DNA of 64,000 nucleotides from Chitinophagaceae bacterium (GCA_017307735.1 JAFKGR010000002.1:62001-126000); one strand, 5' to 3'. Positions 17,391 through 26,598 are shown, counted from the stretch's first letter. Notes: generated by a model from the letters alone, not told the origin. Program-made: numbers and translations.

Positions 17391-18539
17391 TTATGAAGAC
17401 GATTTATAACGCTGAACGAGTTCTTTCTCTGCAAGCCACAACATCATCGGTAAAAAGATCAGGATGATCGGAACCAAAAATAATCTTGTTTGATAGGCCA
17501 CAACAGAAATATAATGGACCAAAAACCAGATTGGAACCATGAAAATAAACCATTGCCGGAGTATTAATGGAAACGATTTGAATTTGTATAAAATGATAAA
17601 AGGGATTACACCGAATGTTCCGAGCAGTTCCATATAGGCTTTGAATCCGACAGCGCTGAATAAATTTAATTTCAGCATGGGCAACCCGGCCGGTACCTTC
17701 CACTCCTGCGGAGGCTGGTATCCGTAATAAATCCGCAATCCTGTAAAAATGGAAATGAAAATGATATAAAGAATTATGGTGAAAATCCAGGTCGGTTTAT
17801 CCGGCCAGACAATCTCTTTCAGATTAAATTTCCTGAAGGAGAAATTTGAAAAGCCCATTTGAGAAACAAAATAAAGAGCCGGAATCATTAGCCCGGTCTC
17901 ACGGTTAAGTGCGGCAAGAGGTGTGATCAGATACAACCAGTTTCGATTCCATTTATACAAAATCAGATTTGCCGTGATTAAATAAAAAATGACATCGAGA
18001 TAAGTATTAAAAGCCAGATCTGCGGCCGTGACCGAATTGCCCAATGCCAAAGCGAGAAAGTTGATCCCCAAAAAAATAAGCCATTTCCCTTTGATGAAAT
18101 AACTCCATAATATCCAGGCGAGGTAAAAGATGAATAGGTGTTCAACAAACCGGAACAAAACAAAAATGAGCATGTATTTCATTACGCCCGGAGTCTGCAT
18201 TAAGGAAACAAATTTGTCAGTTTCGAGATTGGTTCCGGAAGTATTCTGAATGGAGAAATGAAATTTATTTTCAATCGGGAAAACCTTATCCACTGTATGG
18301 TCATAAGCCCACACAATACCTTCAATAGTGAACGGGCACAATACCCGGTATTGCCACGGATTGAAAAATTCTGAATGTCCGGCGATGAGTGCTTTCTGGC
18401 GTTCATAGGTCAGCAATCCATTGCTGTAATAGAAGCTACGGTAAATTGGTAATACCGATAAGAGTGCAAAGCAAAAACAAATAAAGAGCCTTCGCCCCTT
18501 AGTTTTTTTGGACCACAATGGTATAGTGGGGGTAAACAT
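17391..18539 (-). CDS. Polytopic membrane protein, possible GT-C-type glycosyltransferase
   Basis: 382 residues with about nine to ten hydrophobic helices and one large extracytoplasmic loop after helix 1 (HSEFFNPWQYRVLCPF). AALNRETGLMIPALYF in the middle resembles the RET motif of GT-C-like sugar transferases that use lipid-linked donors. No family was recognised with certainty. Its start lies 41 bp inside the upstream methyltransferase gene, so either coupled translation or a downstream non-ATG start is used. The neighbouring UbiA and HAD genes suggest it uses a polyprenyl-phospho-pentose donor. Confidence 0.5.
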   Translation of the reverse strand: MFTPTIPLWSKKTKGRRLFICFCFALLSVLPIYRSFYYSNGLLTYERQKALIAGHSEFFNPWQYRVLCPFTIEGIVWAYDHTVDKVFPIENKFHFSIQNTSGTNLETDKFVSLMQTPGVMKYMLIFVLFRFVEHLFIFYLAWILWSYFIKGKWLIFLGINFLALALGNSVTAADLAFNTYLDVIFYLITANLILYKWNRNWLYLITPLAALNRETGLMIPALYFVSQMGFSNFSFRKFNLKEIVWPDKPTWIFTIILYIIFISIFTGLRIYYGYQPPQEWKVPAGLPMLKLNLFSAVGFKAYMELLGTFGVIPFIILYKFKSFPLILRQWFIFMVPIWFLVHYISVVAYQTRLFLVPIILIFLPMMLWLAEKELVQRYKSSS

Positions 18540-19158
18540 ACATTCGTCGTTTATAATTTTCCAGAATCTTCATGTCATTTTGTTCCAGCAAAGATTTAAC
18601 ATCTTGCATCTTCCATTCATTTCCGATTTCACCGGCAAAAATCAAATCATGCATTTTATTAAAGAGAACCAGCGGGCTTGATTTGTTGATGTCTTTTAAA
18701 ACCAGTCTTGCTCCCGGTTTCATTAGTGTACACAAATCTGTAAGGAATTGTTTTTGATTTTCTTTCGGCACGTGATGAAGAACATCAATCAGGTAAATTA
18801 AATCGCAGTCTTTTAAAGATCCAGGAAAATGAATGCCATCAAACGTTTCAAATTCTGATTTTACCCGGTTGTTTTTTGAAAACAGCTTATGGGCATTGGC
18901 GATCAAATGTTGCGAAATTTCTATTCCATAAAGACTTTTGGGGTTATCGGCAAATTGGCTGAGTAATAACAGAAACTGACCACTGCCACAACCCACATCT
19001 CCGACTTTGTCGCCAGGCTTTACCTTTTGGATCAAATCGATAAACGGGCAGATATAAGTTCTATACCTGATTTTTAAAGTATCAAAAAAACCACCGGAAA
19101 ATCTGGTCTCTTTCAAAAATGAAACAATATCCCGGTTTTGCAATTGATGGGGAGCCAT
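18499..19158 (-). CDS. Class I SAM-dependent methyltransferase
   Basis: 219 residues starting at ATG 19158; TTG 19170 would fall at or before the expected transcription start. The SAM-binding motif I reads KVGDVGCGSGQFLLLLS (about residues 54-70), followed by YGIEIS (motif II), CDLIYLIDVLHHVPKE (motif IV/post-IV) and LKPGARLVLKD. Substrate unknown. It is the first gene of the operon with the GT-C-like, UbiA and HAD genes, which suggests a role in modifying a lipid-linked sugar or a glycan. Cytoplasmic. Confidence 0.75.
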   Translation of the reverse strand: MAPHQLQNRDIVSFLKETRFSGGFFDTLKIRYRTYICPFIDLIQKVKPGDKVGDVGCGSGQFLLLLSQFADNPKSLYGIEISQHLIANAHKLFSKNNRVKSEFETFDGIHFPGSLKDCDLIYLIDVLHHVPKENQKQFLTDLCTLMKPGARLVLKDINKSSPLVLFNKMHDLIFAGEIGNEWKMQDVKSLLEQNDMKILENYKRRMYVYPHYTIVVQKN

Positions 19159-19171
19159 AGCTTCAAACAAA

Positions 19172-19203
19172 CAAAGTAAATATTATGATCTAATAATACC
19201 AAA
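19172..19203 (-). promoter_or_regulatory. Promoter of the methyltransferase-GT-UbiA-HAD operon
   Basis: On the minus strand, TTTG (19200-19203) is followed after 20 bases by TTACTTTG (19172-19179), one mismatch from TAnnTTTG. Transcription is expected to start near 19165, leaving a very short leader before the ATG at 19158. Confidence 0.6.
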
Positions 19204-19374
19204 AGAACCGGAATATCCGGCGAATTTTTGATAAAAATTCTGCTTACAAACTTTTAATTTCCTTTCAGATGTCATAAACGAATTTCCTGATTGAAAAGTG
19301 CAGAAACCAGATTAAACCTCAAAATAATCTGATTTTGTTAACGAATCAACCTCTTTACCGGCAGGAGAAACATC

Positions 19375-20652
19375 TTATGAAATTTCTTTCTTCCTGTTTC
19401 CAATAGTTTCATTTGAAATAATCGGCCGTGCCCAGAAACCCACGCTCAGGATATAACCCATAGTGAGGTAGATAACAAACAATCCGGTTCTCAATCCAAA
19501 ATGATCGCCCAGCCAACCGACGAGCAAAGGGAAGATGGCACCACCGATAACGCCGGTCAGCAAAATCCCGGCAAAGGCGCCCTGATTGCTTTCAAGAGAA
19601 TTCAATGCAAGGGAAAAAATGACCGGATACATCACAGATGCAAAAAAACCCACGCCTCCAAAAGCCCAGAAAGAAACTTCTGCTGAAGAAAACAATCCGA
19701 AACTCAGGCTGATGAGAGCAAGAATAGTGAAGATGATCAAGACTTTCCGGCTGTCAATAAGTTTTAATAATATCAAACCCAACACACCACCGGCCGTCAT
19801 CAATCCCCAGAAATAAGCCACAGCTTTAGCTCCCATGGTCTGCGGATCAAATTGATGATATTCAAATAAGAATTGAGAAATCCAGTTGGACACACCCTGC
19901 TCTGTACCCACATAACACAAAATGCCAATGAAATATAGCCATACGGCCCGCTTTTTAAGGAGGTCAAGATGAACTTTTAAAGGCCCGGCTTCTTCTTCAC
20001 TGGTTAGAATAACTTTTGGGAACCTGGATACCCAGATTACCACGACCATTAAAAGACAAATGATGGTAAATACCCAATACAAAGAAATCCAGGGCAGGTT
20101 AGAAGGAACAATATTGGATAAAGTCTCCAAAAGAAAATTTTTATTTACTTCTCCCGGTCTAAGATTCAAAACCAGATAAGAATAGACAAGCGGGCTTAAA
20201 AATGAAGCTGCGCCGAAGATTAATTGAGCGAGAACAGAATTGAATGCATAATGTTCCTCACCACCGGCTGTTCTCAACAGAGGATTGATAACAACCTGCA
20301 ACATGGCCACTCCACAACCAATCAGAAAAAGAGAAACCGTAGCCGTCAGGTAATTTGGAAACAAAGCCAGCAATAGTGCACCGATACAAGCCACGATGAA
20401 TGCCCAGATCATAATCTTCTTTTCCTTGTACTTTTCATTGAGCATTCCGGTGGGAATGGACATAACGCCATAGGCAATGAAAAAAGCAAACGGAAGGATG
20501 GCTACCAGTGTCAGGTTAAGATGAAATCCTTTGATAATATCAGGAACAAGAGGCCCTATGATATTTGTCAAAAAAGAAATCACAAAGAAGGTAAGCATTA
20601 TGAGGAATACGATGTAATAATTCCTTTTGCCCGTACTTTTATTTCCTTCCAT
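19375..20652 (-). CDS. MFS sugar permease, FucP/NagP-like
   Basis: 425 residues, 12 predicted transmembrane helices. The sequence SIPTGMLNEKYKEKK after helix 2 is the MFS signature loop, and the general pattern (RNYYIVFLIMLTFFVISFL, LLRTAGGEEHYAFNSVLAQ) fits the fucose/glucose/GlcNAc H+-symporter group. It lies 26 bp downstream of the GH2 exo-glucosaminidase-like gene and is probably co-transcribed, so glucosamine or a related monosaccharide is the most likely substrate. This is inference from context. Confidence 0.75.
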   Translation of the reverse strand: MEGNKSTGKRNYYIVFLIMLTFFVISFLTNIIGPLVPDIIKGFHLNLTLVAILPFAFFIAYGVMSIPTGMLNEKYKEKKIMIWAFIVACIGALLLALFPNYLTATVSLFLIGCGVAMLQVVINPLLRTAGGEEHYAFNSVLAQLIFGAASFLSPLVYSYLVLNLRPGEVNKNFLLETLSNIVPSNLPWISLYWVFTIICLLMVVVIWVSRFPKVILTSEEEAGPLKVHLDLLKKRAVWLYFIGILCYVGTEQGVSNWISQFLFEYHQFDPQTMGAKAVAYFWGLMTAGGVLGLILLKLIDSRKVLIIFTILALISLSFGLFSSAEVSFWAFGGVGFFASVMYPVIFSLALNSLESNQGAFAGILLTGVIGGAIFPLLVGWLGDHFGLRTGLFVIYLTMGYILSVGFWARPIISNETIGNRKKEIS

Positions 20653-20678
20653 TCCGTAAATAGTTTAGGGTGATTATT

Positions 20679-23303
20679 TTATTTGATATTCCATCCTGAA
20701 ATGGTTATTTCCGGTTGTTCCCCATCCAAATCTTTCGTGTGTACATAACCGTTAATTACTCTTTCTTCTCCCGGCAAAAGGGTAATAAAATTATCATTCC
20801 AGAAAACAGGAAGTACAGACGCATCGGTCTTTTTCTTTTTCAGATCGAGATAAATCATAAAGGCTAAATGTCTGGAAGGATTTTTTATCCTGATGGTGGC
20901 TGTTGTATTTCCACCTTCTTCTTTGACAGATCGCGAAACCTGTAATGCAACATCCGGCAGGGTTTGAAGCATTGTCAAATCACCAAACTGTGTTTCCGGA
21001 GTGACAAAGGGTGTGGATTTCGGTTCATCCAAAATATCTGCCTGAGTGGAAAGCACATAAAAATTTGAACTTATCAACTGATGTGCTTTGCTGAATAATT
21101 TCAGATCGACAAAGTATGTTTTACTGAGCTGCAGGTCGTCGGGTATTTTGAAAATGTTTTCAGTGCCCTGTACAGGTATTTCTGCGACAGGAATATTTTT
21201 CTTCACCACGGGTTTTAAATCAAAATTCAAAACCTGTATTTCTGCTGTTAACCCTGATACTCCTTTTAGTTCATTACTCAATACGCCTATTGAATTGTTC
21301 TTGTAATTATAGAATATATGCAATGGCTCATTGGCTTTTTGCGCCCCGTAAAAAGCACCGGTAGGTTGCAGATAATAATCGAATAATTGCCACCAGAGTT
21401 TGGGCCACGATGCATTGTACATCCACTGAATAATTCCTGTTGTCTTAAACCTGTTGGCTTCAAAGGCCTCATACATCGCACGCATGCCATCGTAGTTGAG
21501 GTATTGGGCTTTTCTGGAATAATCTGCCAGGTTAACCGGATCTCCCAATCTTTCTTTGATGGCGCGGTTGTAAAAAGTCATGTTGTAAAAATGCCCCCTT
21601 GCAGAATGGAAAAGCCATGAAGTGCTGATGGGCCAGAGAGAATCGGCGGGAATCATTTTTTTCAAACTTTCAATAACTGGAACCTGTGGGCCGGGGCCGG
21701 TTTCAGTATTGAATCCATAAGCTCCGCCGTGCGTTGAATCGATGTACCAGTAAACAGGAGGTACATAATCATAAGGCCCGCGCATTTTGACGCCTGATGG
21801 ACCTGTAATAGCGCTCACTACGCCGCCTGCAGAGGACAGAGACGGGCGGGTTGTATCATATTCTTTTAATGTGGCTAAATATCTTTTTTCCAAATCGGGC
21901 CTCGGCCATTTATCACTTCCATACAACCAGACGAAAATACTCGGATGATTTCTCAACCATTTTACCTGGTCTTCAAAAGAACCAACGGCAACGTCATTTT
22001 GTTCGGGTGTAAAGAACGCATTGTATTTATCCATTTTGGGTGTACCGAGGTATGCATTCCATTCCCACTGGCAACTCAATCCTGCCATAATGAGAATCCC
22101 TTTTTCATCACACAGGTTAAAAATATACTGGCTGTTTCCCCAGAAACCTTCCATACGGATCGTATTGAGATTCATGTGAACAGCATAATCAATTTCTGCT
22201 TTTGTGTATTCCGGCGTAACATTCATCAGCATTGGATCAGTCCATCCACCTCCTTTGATCAAAATCTTTCTTCCATTCAATTTGTACCCGCGATGTCCGT
22301 CAGCCGTGAAATAATCATTGATTTGCCTGATACCGAAACGGACGTTTGCGAAATCTGATTCACCTTTTTTTTCTTCAAACTGTAAGCTCAGATGATAAAG
22401 ATTGGGTTTGCCCCAGGTATGTACCCACCAAAGGCGCGGATTGTTCATTTTTAATTGTGCATATTTTTCCGGATCAAAAACAATCAGTTTTGATTCATGT
22501 GGTTTTAATGTTATTTTTTGAGAAAAATGAATCTCGTTGCCGATAGCACCTTTTAGTGTACCCACCACCGTTTGATCTGAATGATTGTTCAAAACAGAAC
22601 TAATGGTAAGCTCTGCATGTTTTAAAGAAGCTGTATCCACTTTGGATTGTACAAAAGGCAAATCAACAGACACAGGTCCCGAAACTAATAATTCCACATT
22701 GCGCCACATCCCCATATTTCTGTCAGGAGGTTCAGGATTCCAGTCCACAAATCCGAGCGTTAAATCGCCCGGGTAGGGACGGGTAATTTCCACAGCGAGT
22801 GCATTTTCACCGTCGTGAACATAATTGCTGACATCCAGAACAAATTGCCTGAATCCGCCGGCAATTGAATCGGAAGATGCTATTTGCCTGCCATTGATCC
22901 AGACATCTGCTTTATAATTAATCCCATTAAAACGAAGGCGTACCACCTGATTAGCAGATTTTTTATTGAGCCGGAATGTGGTGCGAAACCACCATGGAAC
23001 ATTAAAAAGGCTGTCGGGGATTTCGGACAGGTTGCGGTTAAAAAAGATATCTTTAAATACACCATCCGAAACCAATGCACCTAAAACAGTTCCCGGCACC
23101 TGGGCTTTATACCACCCGGCTGATGAAAACTCCGGTGTTGAAATTTCTTTGGCTGTGGCTGAAACATTGGAAGACGATTGCATTTTCCAATTACCCTTTA
23201 ATTCTTTTTTGTAGGGTTCCCACGATGAAGATTGTGAATTAGCTGACATCGCAATGATGATTAATGAGCAAAAGAATAATAAAATTTTTTTAACGCTGGG
23301 CAT
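20679..23303 (-). CDS. GH2 glycoside hydrolase, exo-beta-D-glucosaminidase-like
   Basis: 874 residues, exported by a signal peptide (about 1-23). N-terminal jelly-roll sugar-binding domain (about 40-215), immunoglobulin-like domain (about 220-325), TIM barrel (about 330-640) and C-terminal beta domains. The acid/base region is WLYGSDKWP with Asp about residue 461, and the nucleophile is Glu in GFNTETGPG about residue 533. The 72-residue spacing and the use of Asp as acid/base match the Amycolatopsis CsxA subfamily (Asp469/Glu541). GPSGVKMRGPYDYVPP also matches that subfamily. It would release glucosamine from chitosan oligomers in the periplasm. Beta-mannosidase is the main alternative. In operon with an MFS permease. 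Confidence 0.8.
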   Translation of the reverse strand: MPSVKKILLFFCSLIIIAMSANSQSSSWEPYKKELKGNWKMQSSSNVSATAKEISTPEFSSAGWYKAQVPGTVLGALVSDGVFKDIFFNRNLSEIPDSLFNVPWWFRTTFRLNKKSANQVVRLRFNGINYKADVWINGRQIASSDSIAGGFRQFVLDVSNYVHDGENALAVEITRPYPGDLTLGFVDWNPEPPDRNMGMWRNVELLVSGPVSVDLPFVQSKVDTASLKHAELTISSVLNNHSDQTVVGTLKGAIGNEIHFSQKITLKPHESKLIVFDPEKYAQLKMNNPRLWWVHTWGKPNLYHLSLQFEEKKGESDFANVRFGIRQINDYFTADGHRGYKLNGRKILIKGGGWTDPMLMNVTPEYTKAEIDYAVHMNLNTIRMEGFWGNSQYIFNLCDEKGILIMAGLSCQWEWNAYLGTPKMDKYNAFFTPEQNDVAVGSFEDQVKWLRNHPSIFVWLYGSDKWPRPDLEKRYLATLKEYDTTRPSLSSAGGVVSAITGPSGVKMRGPYDYVPPVYWYIDSTHGGAYGFNTETGPGPQVPVIESLKKMIPADSLWPISTSWLFHSARGHFYNMTFYNRAIKERLGDPVNLADYSRKAQYLNYDGMRAMYEAFEANRFKTTGIIQWMYNASWPKLWWQLFDYYLQPTGAFYGAQKANEPLHIFYNYKNNSIGVLSNELKGVSGLTAEIQVLNFDLKPVVKKNIPVAEIPVQGTENIFKIPDDLQLSKTYFVDLKLFSKAHQLISSNFYVLSTQADILDEPKSTPFVTPETQFGDLTMLQTLPDVALQVSRSVKEEGGNTTATIRIKNPSRHLAFMIYLDLKKKKTDASVLPVFWNDNFITLLPGEERVINGYVHTKDLDGEQPEITISGWNIK

Positions 23304-23457
23304 TGAGTCAAATTGGTTTAAGCGATATATGGAATGGAAAAAAATCAGAAAAAATTTCCTGATTCATGGTTTCAGGTACCGCTATTGAAATGATAAAATT
23401 GACATATCAAATATACTCAGAGTTCAAATTTCTTTTGGAAGAATATTGATTAACCGG

Positions 23458-23485
23458 TATTACGGTAACGTTTGCAGTCGTAATA
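23458..23485. promoter_or_regulatory. Inverted repeat, candidate operator between GH2 and SSS genes
   Basis: TATTACG (23458-23464) and CGTAATA (23479-23485) are perfect inverted 7-bp arms around a 14-bp centre that itself contains AACGTT. It lies in the 284-bp divergent promoter region between the GH2 gene and the symporter gene. No regulator gene is adjacent, so the binding protein is unknown. Confidence 0.4.
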
Positions 23486-23587
23486 GTTCGTTTTTTCCGG
23501 TAAAAAAGTTGCTTTTATTTCAATAAAAAAAATCTCAACATGATAAAAACCTTAATTTAGGCAACTCAATTTTTTTAATCTCCTCTT

Positions 23588-25240
23588 ATGCACCTCGAAC
23601 TAATTGATTACCTCGTCATAGCACTTTATTTTCTTTTTGTAATTGGCGTGGGTTTCATATTGAGAAAAAAAATTAAAACCGGAAGTGATTTTCTGATGAG
23701 TGGAAGGAGCATTCCGTTGTGGATTACTTCACTCGCTTTTATCTCTGCCAATCTGGGTGCACAGGAAGTTTTGGGAATGGCAGCCAACGGCGCCAAATAC
23801 GGTTTATATACTGCACATTTTTATTGGATGGGAGCTATCGTGGCCATGGTATTTCTGGGTGTTTTTATGATGCCGTTTTATTATGGAAGCCGGGCGAGGA
23901 GTGTACCTGAATATCTGAAATTGCGGTTTGATGAAAAGACGAGGACTTTCAACGCATTCACTTTTGCAGCGATGACGGTTTTTTCCTCCGGTATTTCGTT
24001 GTATGCACTCGCTATGCTGATGCAGGTAATTTTGGGATGGAGTTTTGATGTGTCGGTATGGATGGCTGCGGGCGTCGTACTTGTTTATACTTTTCTCGGC
24101 GGACTTACCAGTGCTGTTTATAATGAGGTGCTTCAGTTTTTTTTAATTGTTCTGGGAATTGCACCTCTGGTTTTTATCGGGCTTGAGAAAATAGGAGGGT
24201 GGCAGGGTATCATGCAAAATGTGGACAATGCCAAGATGCACCTTTGGGTGGGAATGACTGATGCATCCAAAAATCCGATGGGCGTTGATTTCATCGGGCT
24301 TGTCTTCGGATTGGGGTTTGTATTGTCTTTTGGGTATTGGTGTACAGATTTTTTAGTTGTACAAAGAGCGATGATTTCGCGCAATATCCACGACGCAAGA
24401 CTGACACCCATCATTGCAGCTTTCCCAAAAATCTTTATGCCGTTAATTGTAATCCTTCCGGGCATAATGATTCTTGCCATGCAAAATAAATTTCCGGGAT
24501 TTGATTTGCCTAAAAATCCGGATGGATTTCCAAATTACAACATGGTATTGCCCACCATGCTCAAGCAACTTTATCCCAATGGTATTTTGGGAGTCGGGAT
24601 CACTGCACTAATAGCTTCGTTTATGAGCGGAATGGCGGGCAATGTGACCGCGTTCAACACCGTCTGGACTTATGACATTTACCAAACGCATATTCGAAGG
24701 AATGCAAGTGACCACCATTATTTAAATGTCGGAAAAGTTACAACGGTTGCGGGTATCCTGATTTCGATTGCAACAGCCTATGTAGCGCGGGGATTCAATA
24801 GTATTATGGATTTATTGCAACTGGTATTCAGCTTTGTGAATGCCCCCTTATTTGCAACTTTTTTTCTCGGAATGTTTTGGAAACGTACAACCGGCCATGG
24901 CGCTTTCTGGGGATTGCTCGCAGGCACAGCAGGTGCAGCAATTACTCAAGGTTTGACCGTTGCCGAAGGAAAAGGCGGTTGGATTGCAAATATTCATGAG
25001 TTTCATTCGGCCACCAGCCAGGCTTTCAATATTGCATGGATATCTTTTCTCATTTGTTTTAGTGTCACGCTGATTGTGAGTGTTGTAACGAAACCCAGAC
25101 CAGACAAAGAACTGACCGGACTGGTTTATAGTCTGACACCGAAAGAAAAAGACCGAAACAAAGTCTGGTACAAAAATCCGTTCTGGTTGGGAATGCTTGC
25201 TTTGTTAATTACCTTAATCTTTAATATCATTTTTTACTAA
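23588..25240 (+). CDS. Sodium:solute symporter (SSS family), probable sugar transporter
   Basis: 550 residues with about 13-14 transmembrane helices. Start MHLELIDYLVIALYFLFVI and helix 1-2 loop SGRSIPLWITSLAFISANLGAQEVLGMAANG are typical of the SSS sodium/glucose branch (LeuT-like fold, unwound first helix). ASFMSGMAGNVTAFNTVWTYDIYQ matches the conserved Na-binding helix 8 region. It imports a sugar or organic solute driven by sodium. It is divergent from the GH2/MFS operon and is followed after 5 bp by a 68-residue membrane protein and then by a PfkB kinase, suggesting uptake of the GH2 product. Confidence 0.85.
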   Translation: MHLELIDYLVIALYFLFVIGVGFILRKKIKTGSDFLMSGRSIPLWITSLAFISANLGAQEVLGMAANGAKYGLYTAHFYWMGAIVAMVFLGVFMMPFYYGSRARSVPEYLKLRFDEKTRTFNAFTFAAMTVFSSGISLYALAMLMQVILGWSFDVSVWMAAGVVLVYTFLGGLTSAVYNEVLQFFLIVLGIAPLVFIGLEKIGGWQGIMQNVDNAKMHLWVGMTDASKNPMGVDFIGLVFGLGFVLSFGYWCTDFLVVQRAMISRNIHDARLTPIIAAFPKIFMPLIVILPGIMILAMQNKFPGFDLPKNPDGFPNYNMVLPTMLKQLYPNGILGVGITALIASFMSGMAGNVTAFNTVWTYDIYQTHIRRNASDHHYLNVGKVTTVAGILISIATAYVARGFNSIMDLLQLVFSFVNAPLFATFFLGMFWKRTTGHGAFWGLLAGTAGAAITQGLTVAEGKGGWIANIHEFHSATSQAFNIAWISFLICFSVTLIVSVVTKPRPDKELTGLVYSLTPKEKDRNKVWYKNPFWLGMLALLITLIFNIIFY

Positions 25241-25245
25241 ATAAG

Positions 25246-25452
25246 ATGAATAAATTTTTTGATTTACGGTTTGTCATCGGTACATTTTTTCTGGTTCTCG
25301 GATTAATGCTGGTGATTTACGGGCTTGCTGTTCTGGGGCAATCTCATTCAGATGTCAATATTATTTGTGGAATTATCTTTATCATCTTTTCTGCTTTTAT
25401 GATTGTTTTTTCATTGAAAAAAAACGATAAATCAAAGGAATTACACGGTTAG
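25246..25452 (+). CDS. Two-helix small membrane protein, possible symporter subunit
   Basis: 68 residues with two hydrophobic helices (about 9-30 and 38-57) and a Lys-rich C-terminus (KKNDKSKE). The ATG is only 5 bp after the SSS stop, so it is almost certainly co-translated. Several SSS transporters have small membrane partners (YhdT with PanF, DUF485 with acetate permease, DUF4212), but this sequence was not recognised as one of those families. The codon pattern and tight coupling argue it is a real gene. Confidence 0.6.
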   Translation: MNKFFDLRFVIGTFFLVLGLMLVIYGLAVLGQSHSDVNIICGIIFIIFSAFMIVFSLKKNDKSKELHG

Positions 25453-25580
25453 GTTTTCCGCCAATTCAAAATAATATTCTATCCCTTTTTCGGATGAGGT
25501 TGTTTTCATTCTTATAACCTTTGAATGTTTGCAAAAGGAAGAATTATCTCTATCTTCCCTCAGGTCAAAACTGATTTATC

Positions 25581-26498
25581 ATGATCCTGTGCATTTGCCC
25601 GAATCCTTCTGTTGACAAATATGTCTGGCTGAAAACTTTTGTTGAAAGAGAACCTAATCGAGCAACAAAGGAAAAAAATTTTCCCGGAGGAAAAGGAATT
25701 CATGTGGCGTTTGGATTGAAAGAATTGGGTCACGAAGTGAAAATATTGGGATTTTGGGGAGGACCTACCGGAGCCTGGATTCAAGAACAATGCAGAAAAT
25801 CCGGAATCACTTGTGCAGGGCCGGAAACAGAATTGTGGACGAGAACCTGTATCACTTTTAAATCAGATGGCCAAGTAAATGATACCGAACTTTTGGGTAC
25901 AGGTCCGGAAATTGATTTGAAACTTTTTTCATCTTTTGTGAAAACATATAAGGAACTAATTTCCGATGCAGAGTGTGTTACAATGAGCGGTTCCTGGCCA
26001 AAAGGTGCGCCGGATAATGGTTACGCTCAATTGATAGAAATAGCCAATCAGCATCGAAAAAAAGTATTTCTTGATTGTGCAGGTCACCAACTTATAAATG
26101 CATTTTCTCAAAAACCATTTACTATTCATCTGAATGAAAAAGAGGCAAAGGAATTGAAACCCGCAGCAACAATGGAGGAGTCTGTTCTGACTTTGACTAA
26201 TGATTGTCAATTCGCTGCTGTAACTGCGGGAGCCAGAGGGCTTTTCTATTCCGATGGAAAACAAATAATCCACGCAAAGATTGAATTGAAAAATATTCAC
26301 AGCACGGTTGGAAGTGGCGATAGTTTGCTTGCAGGATTAACTTCGGCCTATTGTAAAAATCTTAACCTTGAAGAGACTTCCCGTTTGGGAGCGGCTTGCG
26401 GAGCAGCTAATTGTTTGCGTGAAGATTTGGGGGTTTTCTATAAAACAGATGTGGACAAACTTTTGGGAAAGGTGGACCTTCGGAAAATAAATCCATAA
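25581..26498 (+). CDS. PfkB family hexose-phosphate kinase (1-phosphofructokinase-like)
   Basis: 305 residues. The N-terminal PNPSVDKYVW and NFPGGKGIHVAFGLKELGH motifs (about 8-55) and the C-terminal VGSGDSLLAGL (about 238-248, catalytic Asp) are the two PfkB signatures in the 1-phosphofructokinase/tagatose-6-phosphate kinase arrangement. It phosphorylates a hexose phosphate with ATP in the cytoplasm. It is downstream of the SSS transporter and small membrane protein, with a 128-bp gap. Substrate cannot be read from the sequence; a sugar derived from the GH2 pathway is plausible. Confidence 0.75.
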   Translation: MILCICPNPSVDKYVWLKTFVEREPNRATKEKNFPGGKGIHVAFGLKELGHEVKILGFWGGPTGAWIQEQCRKSGITCAGPETELWTRTCITFKSDGQVNDTELLGTGPEIDLKLFSSFVKTYKELISDAECVTMSGSWPKGAPDNGYAQLIEIANQHRKKVFLDCAGHQLINAFSQKPFTIHLNEKEAKELKPAATMEESVLTLTNDCQFAAVTAGARGLFYSDGKQIIHAKIELKNIHSTVGSGDSLLAGLTSAYCKNLNLEETSRLGAACGAANCLREDLGVFYKTDVDKLLGKVDLRKINP

Positions 26499-26535
26499 AA
26501 GAAAATCGTCGTTGCGATGAGTCTTCTTTAAAAAC

Positions 26536-26564
26536 AAAAGGATCTCAAAAACTGAAATCCTTTT
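26536..26564. terminator. Bidirectional hairpin between convergent genes
   Basis: Arms AAAAGGAT and ATCCTTTT (8 bp) with a 13-base loop between the kinase gene (plus) and the DUF6580 gene (minus). On the minus strand it is followed by GTTTTTAAAG, so termination is better supported for the DUF6580 gene. Confidence 0.5.
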
Positions 26565-26598
26565 GCTAACCTTAAAAACAATTTACAAACAAAGGCGA

